Shown here piece after piece: positions 15,921-24,133 of a stretch of DNA of 64,000 nt. The stretch lies in NCBI GenBank assembly GCA_942493335.1, contig OW818693.1, forward strand, positions 868,001 to 932,000. Reading direction: 5' to 3'. The translations under genes and the position numbers were made by a program. The notes below the pieces were generated by a model. The model had not been told where the DNA came from. It saw only the letters and a program-made list of their open reading frames with translations, and did not search any database. Positions within the stretch are counted from its first letter, which is position 1; each line of letters begins with the position of its first letter. Source of the DNA: JAEWSN01 sp942493335 (GTDB taxonomy: Bacteria; Bacillota; Clostridia; DSM-8532).

Positions 15921-17090
15921 ATGGGCAAGATTTTTCTCATCCGCAACAAGGAATTCCGCGTGGACTCCGGCCATCCGTGGCTTTTCAGGAGCGATATCGA
16001 ACGCGTCAGCGGGAACCCGCTGCCGGGTGATGCGGTGGATGTTTTCGGACTGGACGGACGTTTTCTCGGACGTGGACTTTTCAATCCAAACTCCCAGATC
16101 GCCATCCGCATGCTGACCCGCTGGGAAGAACCGATCACGCGGGATTTCTTCGAACGGCGCATCCGTCAGGCCTGGTCCTACCGTCAGAAAGTTGCGGACA
16201 CGAACAGTTGCCGCGTCATCTTTGCGGAATCCGACTTCCTGCCGGGTCTCATCGTTGACAAGTTCAACGATATCCTGGTCATGCAGACCCTGTCCTTTGG
16301 AATGGATCGGATGAAGGGCATGCTTGTGTCCCTTTTGCAGGAAATCATCAACCCGCGCGGCATCTATGAACGCAACGATGTGCCGGTCCGCGAGCTCGAG
16401 GGCCTTCCCCAGCAGAAGGGTTTTCTGACCGAACCGTTCGATACGATGGTGGAAATGAAGGAAAACGGCATCCGTTTCCTCGTGGACGTGGCGGATGGCC
16501 AAAAGACGGGCTTCTTTCTCGATCAGAAGGAAAACCGCGCAGCTCTTGCTCCCCTCGTACCCGGCCAGCGTGTATTGGACTGCTTCTCGCACACTGGTTC
16601 CTTCGCCCTGCACGCTGCGCATTACGGCGCTTCCGAGGTCATCGGCGTGGACATTTCCGACCATGCGGTCGCCTGTGCGAACCAAAATGCGGAATTGAAC
16701 GGATATCAGGACCGCACCCGGTTCGTCGAGGCGAATGCATTCGATTTCCTGCGCGCCGCATCGGATCGCAAGGATATTTATGATGTGGTCATCCTGGATC
16801 CGCCGGCTTTCACAAAAAGCCGTTCCGCCATTGAAGGCGCGGTGCGCGGCTACAAGGAAATCAACCTGCGCGCCATGAAGATCGTGAAGCCGGGCGGGTT
16901 CCTGGTCAGCTGTTCCTGCTCCCACCATGTATCCCAGGAACTGTTTCTGAAAACGCTGCACGATGCCGCAACCGATGCGCATCGCCAGGTGCGGCTGGTG
17001 GAATACCGCTCCCAGGCGAAGGATCACCCCATCCTGCTGGCATCCGCCGAAACGCAGTACATCAAATGCGCCATTCTCCAGGTGTTCTGA
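15921..17090 (+). CDS. Class I rRNA cytosine-5 methyltransferase, RlmI family
   Basis: Transfers methyl from S-adenosylmethionine to a cytosine of 23S rRNA in the best-studied member (RlmI, C1962). The 389-residue protein has an N-terminal PUA domain (about 1-75, with RVDSGHPWLFRSDI), a central linker region, and a Rossmann methyltransferase domain with VLDCFSHTGSFALHAA (SAM binding), VILDPPAFTKSR, and SCSCSHHV. The ATG at 15921 has an AGGAGACTTC site. It is alone on the plus strand, behind a structured leader of about 230 nt, and converges with the FAD oxidoreductase gene. The exact target base is inferred. Confidence 0.9.
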   Translation: MGKIFLIRNKEFRVDSGHPWLFRSDIERVSGNPLPGDAVDVFGLDGRFLGRGLFNPNSQIAIRMLTRWEEPITRDFFERRIRQAWSYRQKVADTNSCRVIFAESDFLPGLIVDKFNDILVMQTLSFGMDRMKGMLVSLLQEIINPRGIYERNDVPVRELEGLPQQKGFLTEPFDTMVEMKENGIRFLVDVADGQKTGFFLDQKENRAALAPLVPGQRVLDCFSHTGSFALHAAHYGASEVIGVDISDHAVACANQNAELNGYQDRTRFVEANAFDFLRAASDRKDIYDVVILDPPAFTKSRSAIEGAVRGYKEINLRAMKIVKPGGFLVSCSCSHHVSQELFLKTLHDAATDAHRQVRLVEYRSQAKDHPILLASAETQYIKCAILQVF

Positions 17091-17139
17091 TTGGGGCGTC
17101 CTTCGCCGGACCTGCCAAATCGCAATCGCGAAGAGACCC

Positions 17140-18432
17140 TCAGCAAAGCCCTCCGTTGGCCCGGATCAGCCCCTGCAACGCCTCCATCGAAACCTTTTGC
17201 ATCGGCAGATCATGCTTCACCGCAAGGGAAGCCGCTGTTCCCGCCGCTTCGCCCACACAGGCGCAGATGGGCAGGATGCGCGTGGACGAATGTGCCTCGT
17301 GTGTCGCGGAGATGGGTTTTCCTGCAATCACCAGGTTCTCCACCCCCTTCGGGACCAAGGCACGGAACGGAATGGTGTAGTACCCGCCATGGGGAATCTC
17401 CATGAGGCTTGTGCCTGTCCCGGCGGGATTGTGGATGTCCATCGGATAGGTCCCGCGTGCGATGGTGTCCGGGAATTTCCGGCAGCCCAGCAGATCCTCC
17501 CCGGTCAGCAGGGTTTCACCGACAATCCGCCGGCTCTCCCGGATGCCAATGTGTGAAGCTGTCATCAGAATGCGGCTTCTTTCAAAGCCGGGAACATTCT
17601 CCTTCAGAAAACCATGCAATTCGAAAGCCTGCTCCCGTCCCTCCATCTCGGCCTCGGAGAGGTCAAAGGCATTGATGGGAGACTTTCCGACGATACGTGT
17701 GGAATTGAAATGGAGGACACCTTCCGCCAGATGACTGAAGATGAGGACATCTTCGCGTGGATTGCGCAGTGCGCCCTTGTCGCGGAAAGATTTGTACAAG
17801 GCATTGAGCGCCACCCCGTCACGATCCTTGTCGAACTTTTCTCCATCGATCCCTGAAATCCGGAAACAAAGCGTCATCGGCTGACATTTCCCGTCTACGG
17901 GTCTGCCCATCTGGCAGGGGCATTCCGCCATGGCGGCAAGATCGGCATCTCCTGTCGCATCCACAAAGCAGCGGGCGGAAACCTTTGTCTTGCCGCCTTT
18001 GCCCAACAAGGTGACGGACTCGATCCTGTCCCCGCTCCGGCTCACGTCCATCAGCTGGGTGTGGAACAGGACACGGACGCCTGCCTTGCGACACATCCGA
18101 TCCAGGATCAGTTTGAGGATCTCCTCGTCAAATGTCTGGCGATCCGCTCCCAGTCCGCTCGCCTTGTCCAGTTCGGACAGCAGCTCGGAAAACCATCCGG
18201 CGTTCACGGGCTGCGCAAGGTCCTGTTTCCAGGAAGCGGTCCAGATGCCGTACGGCATGAACGGATTCACCAGACCGATGGTCGCCATGCCGCCCAGACA
18301 ACCCTCTCTCTCCGCAAGCAGAACGCTTGATCCGTTTCGGGCCGCCGACACTGCCGCGGCAACGCCAGCCAATCCGCCACCGGCCACAAGAACCTCCACT
18401 TTATCCGGATATGCCATTTCAACCATTTCCAT
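17140..18432 (-). CDS. FAD-dependent oxidoreductase (FAD_oxidored family)
   Basis: A 430-residue soluble flavoprotein. The N-terminus VEVLVAGGGLAGVAAAVSAARNG is a Rossmann FAD-binding motif, followed by LLAEREGCLGGMATIGLVNPFM and, at about 175-185, CFVDATGDADLAAMA, the second FAD contact common to fumarate-reductase-like proteins. The C-terminus has VIAGKPISATHEAHSSTR. This combination is common in poorly characterised FAD_oxidored proteins of anaerobes. The substrate is unknown. ATG 18432 has AGGAGG with 7-nt spacing; an upstream in-frame ATG lacks this. It follows the RNase H gene by 35 nt. Confidence 0.8.
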   Translation of the reverse strand: MEMVEMAYPDKVEVLVAGGGLAGVAAAVSAARNGSSVLLAEREGCLGGMATIGLVNPFMPYGIWTASWKQDLAQPVNAGWFSELLSELDKASGLGADRQTFDEEILKLILDRMCRKAGVRVLFHTQLMDVSRSGDRIESVTLLGKGGKTKVSARCFVDATGDADLAAMAECPCQMGRPVDGKCQPMTLCFRISGIDGEKFDKDRDGVALNALYKSFRDKGALRNPREDVLIFSHLAEGVLHFNSTRIVGKSPINAFDLSEAEMEGREQAFELHGFLKENVPGFERSRILMTASHIGIRESRRIVGETLLTGEDLLGCRKFPDTIARGTYPMDIHNPAGTGTSLMEIPHGGYYTIPFRALVPKGVENLVIAGKPISATHEAHSSTRILPICACVGEAAGTAASLAVKHDLPMQKVSMEALQGLIRANGGLC

Positions 18433-18467
18433 ACGCGTTCCTCCTGTCATACTCGTGCCCCATCCCC

Positions 18468-19331
18468 TCAGTTGTCTCCGAGGATGCCCACCGCTCTCGC
18501 CTTTTCCAGCCATACGGGGTCCGGAATCATATTGATGGACCGTTTGGCCAGCACATCAACCAGCTCATTATAGAACAGACCGGCGTGTGCCGGAACCTTC
18601 CGAAACGAAACCTTCATGCCGGGATTGTCATGGAAAAACTGCTGCATCCAGTCATGGTACGTGACAGAAAAGGGATTCGTCCGCTTCCACGTACCAAGCG
18701 CATGGTTTGCGACTCCCAGATAATCGTGCAGCACGATGACTTTCGCGTATCCGTTCTTTTTCGCATACTTCAAAGCCTGTATGGCACCGAGCAGCTCCCC
18801 TGCGATCTGCCGCATGGAAGTCGCTTCGCCATTGGTTCCCGCACCACTGGCGGAATGGACGATGGTTCCATCCAGAACGCAGAGAAGGCCGTATCCATAG
18901 TTTGGAATGTTATCGTTGAAACTCCCGTCCACATAACAGCAGAGGGCGTCGTCAGGCAATCCCGGCAGCAACTTCGCGGAACCCGCCACCCCGGCGGATT
19001 TACCCGGAACCGGCGCTTTCCCTTTCACTTTCCCGGTTGCCGCTGGAGAAGAGGCTTTCCGCTTTACGGACCCATTCTCCGAATCTGCAGAGACTATCTT
19101 GTGCTCCGCAACGCCAGGGACTTTCCCCTTCTCATCCCCCAGCCATGTCTCCGCTTCCGTACGTGTGACAAATCCGGCGTATACGGCGCCAGGCGCTCCA
19201 TGGACAAGTCTCCGCGCTTCGTCCCAGGTATTGCAGATCCGGTTTGTGACTGCTTCTCCCGTCTCAGGATCCTTGCCGCACCGTATGGCGTAAAAGTTTT
19301 TTTTTGCTGCCACAAAAGCCTCCAAATCCAT
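18468..19331 (-). CDS. rnhA: Ribonuclease HI with N-terminal RNA/DNA-hybrid-binding domain
   Basis: Cleaves RNA in RNA-DNA hybrids. The 287-residue protein has an N-terminal hybrid-binding (viroplasmin-like) domain at about 1-50 (KKNFYAIRCGKDPETG ... YAGFVTRTEAETWLG), a charged, Lys/Ala/Pro-rich linker (about 70-120), and a catalytic domain from about 130 to 275. Catalytic acids appear in YVDGSFND (Asp), IAGELLGA (Glu), LHDYLGV (Asp) and ELVDVLAKR (Asp). It is the first protein gene downstream of the tRNA-Leu terminator, and its upstream sequence gives only a weak ribosome site, so the start is less certain. Confidence 0.87.
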   Translation of the reverse strand: MDLEAFVAAKKNFYAIRCGKDPETGEAVTNRICNTWDEARRLVHGAPGAVYAGFVTRTEAETWLGDEKGKVPGVAEHKIVSADSENGSVKRKASSPAATGKVKGKAPVPGKSAGVAGSAKLLPGLPDDALCCYVDGSFNDNIPNYGYGLLCVLDGTIVHSASGAGTNGEATSMRQIAGELLGAIQALKYAKKNGYAKVIVLHDYLGVANHALGTWKRTNPFSVTYHDWMQQFFHDNPGMKVSFRKVPAHAGLFYNELVDVLAKRSINMIPDPVWLEKARAVGILGDN

Positions 19332-19342
19332 GTTCCCGAATA

Positions 19343-19386
19343 AAAGCCCATATGCAGACAGAAAACCCTGTCGTCATATGGGCTTT
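19343..19386 (-). terminator. Strong terminator of tRNA-Leu
   Basis: A 12-bp perfect outer stem (AAAGCCCATATG / CATATGGGCTTT), with an inner GACAG/CTGTC stem, starts at the CCA end of the tRNA and ends in a T-run (CTTTTATT) on the minus strand. Confidence 0.85.
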
Positions 19387-19468
19387 GGTGCGGACAAAGG
19401 GACTTGAACCCTTACGGTTGCCCACCGGTACCTAAAACCGGCGCGTCTGCCGATTCCGCCATGTCCGC
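19386..19468 (-). tRNA. tRNA-Leu, anticodon UAG
   Basis: On the minus strand an 83-nt cloverleaf starts GCGGACA and ends TGTCCGCACCA, so CCA is encoded. The anticodon arm is CCGGT-TTTAGGT-ACCGG, giving anticodon TAG (CUN leucine codons). A long variable arm (GGGCAACCGT) and GGTTCAAGTCC T-arm are present, as expected for a type II tRNA-Leu. Confidence 0.95.
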
Positions 19469-19506
19469 ACGAAGGTTTCCGCCGGAATTTCCATCCATGC
19501 ATACCC

Positions 19507-19535
19507 ATGATAAGTGGATTTGAACGGCTTGTCAA
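19507..19535 (-). promoter_or_regulatory. Consensus promoter of tRNA-Leu
   Basis: TTGACA and TATCAT are spaced by exactly 17 nt on the minus strand, about 40 nt upstream of the tRNA 5' end. Apart from this promoter, 19469-19773 holds no supportable gene. Confidence 0.85.
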
Positions 19536-19773
19536 TCAGCCGCGAAGCAGGTTGCCGGCCTTTGCGGACGCCTTCGGGAACCTTCTGGCATTCGTATCCG
19601 AAGCCACATGGAGGCTTAATCCCCTGACCGGAGTAAAACATTCCGTTCCGCAACAGGAATGCATGGTTCGCATTGTGAATGGGTATATAGAGTGTGAACG
19701 ACTCCGGACGGAAGAAAAGACAATTGCCGGAAAGCCGTAAACGCCATGGAACGGACCACAGGGAGGGTGAATC

Positions 19774-20910
19774 ATGGAAACCTTGATGCATGAGCCAATA
19801 CGGGATGTCGTTGCCCGATATCCCGCTATCGGGGACTTGTTGATGAAGAACAACATCGATTGCGCTTCCTGCTCGGTCGGCACCTGCCTGTTGAAGGATG
19901 TCATGAAGGTTCATGGCTTTTCTTCCCAGCAGGAAGTGAAGCTGCTGGCGGAAATCCAGAACCTGATGCATCATGCCGGGAATGCGGAGGTCACTGCACC
20001 GATTGCGCTGGGAGTGAACCCCGCGAACCCCTTTTCCATCCCGGAAGAACTTCGGGAAACGCCGGGAACGCCTGGAAGAGACAACCTGTGTGAACCCATC
20101 CTTCAGCTGATGGCGGAGCACGACCGGATTCTGCGCATGCTCGACCTTGTTCCGCGCATTCTGGCACGGGACAGTTTCTGGGGCGAGGACCGGACGCTAC
20201 TGGACGGTTTCATCCGTCATTCCCAGCAATACTCGGATCGTTTCCATCATGCGAAGGAGGAGGACATCCTCTTTAAAATGGTGGATGGGAATCTGGCCAT
20301 TATCCAGGCAATGCTCAGTGATCACACCAGCGGGCGCAACTTGATCAAGCTGGCTGACGAAGGCCTTCGGACCGGCGACCCCGAAAAAATATCCAATGGA
20401 ATCTCGAAATACGCGGAACTCCTGCGCAGTCATATCCGCCGGGAGAACGACATCGCCTATCCATGGCTGGACCGGACCATCAGCTCCGAACAGAAATCAC
20501 AGCTCATGGAAAGATTCGACCGGCTCGACACCCGGGAAGGAAGCAATCTGGAGGCGGCCATGGACGCCTTCATCGAATCGGCGGAGCAGCAGCTGCTGGT
20601 CGTGAAAAGCACGATCTATCCGTTTACCTCCTCAAGGGAAAAAACCATCGAACGGCTTGTGGCACATCCGAATGCAGCCATCAGCCACATGATCATTCCG
20701 GCCGGTGAAAAGGTGGACGGCCACAAGACCACCACGAACGTCTATTTCATCATCACACACGGCATGGTCACGGTTCGGCACAGCGATTCGCAGGAAGTGA
20801 AGCATGTCCAGGGAACCATCGTCCATCTTCCGCCGGAAACCTGGATGGAATTGCGGAATGATGGACCGGGAATCTTTGAGATGTTCGTCGTTCGTGCGCC
20901 GAATGCATGA
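19774..20910 (+). CDS. DUF1858-like / hemerythrin / cupin three-domain protein
   Basis: A 378-residue soluble protein. Residues 1-65 resemble the DUF1858/ScdA-type N-domain (IRDVVARYPAIGDLLMKNNIDCASC, with CxxC). Residues about 105-245 form a hemerythrin HHE-type helical bundle with His/Glu ligands in MAEHDRIL, HSQQYSDRFHHAKEEDILF, LSDHTSGRNLI and LRSHIRRENDIAYPWL. Residues about 285-375 are cupin-like (ISHMIIPAGEKVDGHKTTTNVYFIITHGMVTV ... HLPPETWMEL). Hemerythrins bind a diiron centre and sense or carry O2 or NO, or repair Fe-S clusters (RIC/ScdA). The added cupin is unusual. The ATG has GGAGGGTGAATC upstream, and a bidirectional terminator follows. Confidence 0.78.
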   Translation: METLMHEPIRDVVARYPAIGDLLMKNNIDCASCSVGTCLLKDVMKVHGFSSQQEVKLLAEIQNLMHHAGNAEVTAPIALGVNPANPFSIPEELRETPGTPGRDNLCEPILQLMAEHDRILRMLDLVPRILARDSFWGEDRTLLDGFIRHSQQYSDRFHHAKEEDILFKMVDGNLAIIQAMLSDHTSGRNLIKLADEGLRTGDPEKISNGISKYAELLRSHIRRENDIAYPWLDRTISSEQKSQLMERFDRLDTREGSNLEAAMDAFIESAEQQLLVVKSTIYPFTSSREKTIERLVAHPNAAISHMIIPAGEKVDGHKTTTNVYFIITHGMVTVRHSDSQEVKHVQGTIVHLPPETWMELRNDGPGIFEMFVVRAPNA

Positions 20911-20928
20911 TCCGGCCATCCGGAACGC

Positions 20929-20979
20929 AAAAGGGACGCTTGGTTGGTTTTTACGCCACACCAAGGTCCCTTTTCTTTG
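20929..20979. terminator. Bidirectional terminator between the hemerythrin and EAL genes
   Basis: AAAAGGGAC and CTTGGT (with one bulged G) pair with ACCAAG and GTCCCTTTT, giving about 15 bp. T-runs on both strands allow it to serve both convergent genes. Confidence 0.8.
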
Positions 20980-21042
20980 ATGTCAGGAACGGCCTACCAA
21001 GCCCGATCCTGAATACAGATCCCATTTGTCCAGCCAATCCTG

Positions 21043-22842
21043 TCAGACCCGATCCCGAATCCAGTCCATGGCTTCGCCGGCGGGCATGGGATGTCCGGCC
21101 TGATTCCCCTGGATCATCGGACAGCCTTTGTCCTCAAGATATTTCCGCTGCGCCATGGTTTCTATCCCTTCCACCACGACATCCATCCCGATGCCTCCGG
21201 CCAGCTCCAGAATGGAACCCATCAGACGGCGCTCCCTGCTTTCATGATCAAAATTCTTCACAAATGAATGGTCGATCTTCACAGTATGAAAGGGCAGGTG
21301 CAGCAAATAGCTCAGGGAGGAATATCCTGTTCCGAAATCATCCAGCAGCAGGTGGAATCCCTGTTCGCGCAAGCGGATCATCCGCTCCTCGAAGAATTTC
21401 GGCGACAAGACCAGCATGGATTCCGTCAGCTCGATCCCCAGGGCGGAATGCTCCAAGCCCGCCTTGTCCGCAGCATGGAGGACCATTTCCTCGAATTCGG
21501 GCCGCATCCATTGCATGGCGCAGGTGTTCACGGTCACAAAGAACGCTCCGTAACGCTTTCTGACCTCCACGGCGAACCGGCAGGCTTCCTCCATCACCCA
21601 CGCGCCAAGCGGAATGATCAGCCCGCTTTCTTCCGCCACCGGTATGAATTCATCCGGACGGATGTTTCCAAGTTCGGGGCTGAACCAACGGAGCAGGGAT
21701 TCAAAACCGGAGGGTCTCTCCCCGTCCAACCGGATGATCGGCTGGAAATAAACGCGAAATTCTCCGTTGTCGAGCGCTTTCATCATGGCGCTTTCGATTT
21801 TCCGACGCCAGGCGACACGTTGCCCCATTTGCACGTTGTAGCAGCAGATCTGATTTCGGCCCATACGCTTCGCTTCGCCCATGGCAAGATCGGCATTGCG
21901 CAGCAGTTCCTGGAAAAGGGTACCATCATCGGGGAACAAGGCGCATCCGATGCTGCCTGTGACCCGAAGGCTTCTTCGTTCCAGAAGGAAAGGTTCCTCC
22001 ATCATTTCGGAGATACTCCGAGCAAGCCGGTCGACATCATTCTTGGTAGATTTGCCGCCGAGTGCGAATACAAATTCATCTCCGCTCAGCCTGAAAAGGA
22101 GGATTTCGGATGAATCCTTCACCAGGGTGGAAAGGCGTGTTCCGATGACCTGCAGAAGGCTGTCGCCAATGGAATGGTCGTAGGCGTCGTTGACCCATTT
22201 GAAATTGTCGAGATCCATCACGACAATTCCGCGCAGCCAGGGCCCCAGCGCCATGCGCATGTCCATTTCTCCGAACAGCGCAAGACGGTTCGGCAGCGAG
22301 GTCAGATTGTCGAATTGGGCGAGCTGCCGGATTTCGAGCTCCATCATGCGACGGTCCGTCTGGTCCGTCAATGACCCGGCAACACGGACCACTTCTCCCC
22401 CGGTCCCCGTCTGCACCCTGCCGGAAAGCAGATAGGTACGATACCCACCCACAGAAGTCTTCAGCCTGCAGATCAGGAAAAAGCGGGGCGTGCGATCCGC
22501 CACATGGGAACGGATGCATTGTACCAGCACGTCCCGGTCACTTTCCGCCAGCAGGTCCATCGGATTCTGGAAAAGGGTATGGAATTCATGCGAAGCGTAC
22601 CCGAGCTGCGCATACAGACGGTCACTGACAAACAGGGTATTGTCGGCCGCCGAATAGTCCCACAGCAGGTCATTGGCCCCCTGTACGGCGAGCTGATACC
22701 GTTCGGCCATCCGACGTGTGTCCAGGTGCGCATTTCGAAGAGATTGCCGAATTCCGTCCTCGTTCCCCTTTTCCGGGGATTCCGCGGCATCCCGACCCTC
22801 TTTGCCCAAGTGATCCGAGCCGTTTCCCATCAGGTCATCCAT
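21043..22842 (-). CDS. PAS-GGDEF-EAL protein, probable c-di-GMP phosphodiesterase
   Basis: A 599-residue protein without membrane helices. A PAS domain spans about 45-165, a GGDEF-type domain about 170-335, and an EAL domain about 350-595. The GGDEF signature reads SGDEF (253-257), so cyclase activity is doubtful and the domain may be a GTP-binding regulator. The EAL domain is close to consensus: ESLLRW (E kept), TVNTCAMQW, IELTES, LDDFGTGYSSLSYL, VKIDHSFV, VVEGIET and QGNQAGHPMP, so c-di-GMP hydrolysis is likely. The ATG at 22842 overlaps the end of the CheB-like gene by 8 nt, coupling the two. Confidence 0.88.
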   Translation of the reverse strand: MDDLMGNGSDHLGKEGRDAAESPEKGNEDGIRQSLRNAHLDTRRMAERYQLAVQGANDLLWDYSAADNTLFVSDRLYAQLGYASHEFHTLFQNPMDLLAESDRDVLVQCIRSHVADRTPRFFLICRLKTSVGGYRTYLLSGRVQTGTGGEVVRVAGSLTDQTDRRMMELEIRQLAQFDNLTSLPNRLALFGEMDMRMALGPWLRGIVVMDLDNFKWVNDAYDHSIGDSLLQVIGTRLSTLVKDSSEILLFRLSGDEFVFALGGKSTKNDVDRLARSISEMMEEPFLLERRSLRVTGSIGCALFPDDGTLFQELLRNADLAMGEAKRMGRNQICCYNVQMGQRVAWRRKIESAMMKALDNGEFRVYFQPIIRLDGERPSGFESLLRWFSPELGNIRPDEFIPVAEESGLIIPLGAWVMEEACRFAVEVRKRYGAFFVTVNTCAMQWMRPEFEEMVLHAADKAGLEHSALGIELTESMLVLSPKFFEERMIRLREQGFHLLLDDFGTGYSSLSYLLHLPFHTVKIDHSFVKNFDHESRERRLMGSILELAGGIGMDVVVEGIETMAQRKYLEDKGCPMIQGNQAGHPMPAGEAMDWIRDRV

Positions 22843-23866
22843 CCTGTCTCGTTTCCGCCCAATGCAGCATCGCACCCGCGATCTGTTCCAACGGGAGCAG
22901 TCTTTCCACCGCTCCGATTCCATGAGCCACCTTCGACATCCCGTAAATGACGGCTGTTTCCTCATTCTGCCCGATCGTCATCGCGCCCGCCCGTCGCATC
23001 TTGAGCAACCCGTTTGCTCCGTCGACCCCCATTCCGGACAACAGAACCCCGCAGGCCCGTTCCGCCAGCACTTCCGACGCAGACTGAAAAAGCGCGTCCA
23101 CGGAAGGGCACTGGCTGTTGATGCGTTCCCCCTGCATGCATACGACGGAGACCCCGTCCCCGGTGCGGATAAGGCACATGTGCCTGTTACCCGGCGCGAT
23201 CAGGACCAGCCCGGCATGCAGGCGATCCCCGTGCTCCGCCACCCTCACCTCCAGACTGCAGGCTTGGTTCAGCCGTTCCGCATACACTTTCGCAAAACTG
23301 GCCGGCATGGTCTGCACAACCAGAATGCATGGCATTTTCAACGGCAGATCCCGGAGAACGGTATAGATCGCCTCCGTCCCCCCGGTGGCCGCCCCCATCA
23401 CGACCGCCGAAGCATGTTCCGGGACTGTCCTGTCGACAGTTACAACCCCGGAAAGAAGGAGCGCCGAGCGATTGGAGGAACAGGCCACCCGCAGTTTCAT
23501 TTTCAGCTCGATGAAAAACAAGTCGAACTCGGTACGGCTTGCCGCCTCTGGCTTCGCGACGAAGTCCACGGCGCCCGCGCACAATGCGTCGAACACACTT
23601 CCTGTGACGGAACTGACCACAACGACAGGAATCCCGTATTTCGGCATGACCCGTTTGAGGAATTCGATCCCACTCATCCCGGGCATTTCCACGTCAAGAG
23701 AGACAACGTCCGGCCGCACTTCCCCGATCATCCGCATGGCTTCCGAAGCGTCGCACGCCTCGCCCGCCACAATGAACCCGGGTTCGTTGAAAAGCCCTTC
23801 ACGCAAGGCTTCCCGAAAGAATGCCGAATCGTCGACCACCAGAATACGGATGCTCTCCTGTTCCAT
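22835..23866 (-). CDS. CheB-like response regulator with non-catalytic methylesterase domain
   Basis: A 343-residue protein with a CheY-type receiver (about 6-125: DD at 12-13, phospho-acceptor Asp58 in SLDVEMPGMSG, Lys105) joined to a CheB methylesterase domain (about 150-340). CheB removes methyl groups from chemoreceptors using a Ser-His-Asp triad. Here the nucleophile motif GASTGG reads GAATGG (Ala160), QHMP reads QTMP (Thr186), and only Asp282 in SGMGVDGA remains. The receiver looks functional. No other chemotaxis gene is in the window, and the gene overlaps a PAS-GGDEF-EAL gene, so the output is more likely protein binding in c-di-GMP signalling than demethylation. ATG 23866 has GGAGG 6 nt upstream. 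Confidence 0.87.
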   Translation of the reverse strand: MEQESIRILVVDDSAFFREALREGLFNEPGFIVAGEACDASEAMRMIGEVRPDVVSLDVEMPGMSGIEFLKRVMPKYGIPVVVVSSVTGSVFDALCAGAVDFVAKPEAASRTEFDLFFIELKMKLRVACSSNRSALLLSGVVTVDRTVPEHASAVVMGAATGGTEAIYTVLRDLPLKMPCILVVQTMPASFAKVYAERLNQACSLEVRVAEHGDRLHAGLVLIAPGNRHMCLIRTGDGVSVVCMQGERINSQCPSVDALFQSASEVLAERACGVLLSGMGVDGANGLLKMRRAGAMTIGQNEETAVIYGMSKVAHGIGAVERLLPLEQIAGAMLHWAETRQDG

Positions 23867-24062
23867 CCTCCACCTCCGGATTTCACTCTTCAAAACCGGC
23901 AACAGACATGAAGCCTGGGTTGGAACTCCGGGAATGGACAAGCATTGTTCGATCCTTGGATGCAACATCCGTCCATTGCCGGGCAAAGATACTGCGTATC
24001 TCGCAAGTGTGATTTCCCCATCCGGCCGTACCATGAAGCAGATTTATGTCAACAACCTCTCA

Positions 24063-24107
24063 AAAAGGGAGGGCATTTCCACTGTCATGAGTGGAAATGC
24101 CCTCCCC
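24063..24107 (-). terminator. Terminator of the pyrimidine operon
   Basis: A perfect 16-bp or longer stem (GGAGGGCATTTCCACT paired with AGTGGAAATGCCCTCC, loop GTCATG) lies just after the carB stop and ends in TTTTT on the minus strand. Confidence 0.9.
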
Positions 24108-24133
24108 CTGCAACCGGGATGGATGAAGCGCGC

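Noticed and set aside
19507..19740. 77-codon plus-strand frame between the tRNA and the hemerythrin gene
   Set aside because: It starts inside the tRNA-Leu promoter and has no ribosome site or conserved pattern.
23867..24062. TTGACA box as a promoter of the cheB-like gene
   Set aside because: A TTGACA is present on the minus strand but no acceptable -10 follows at 16-18 nt.
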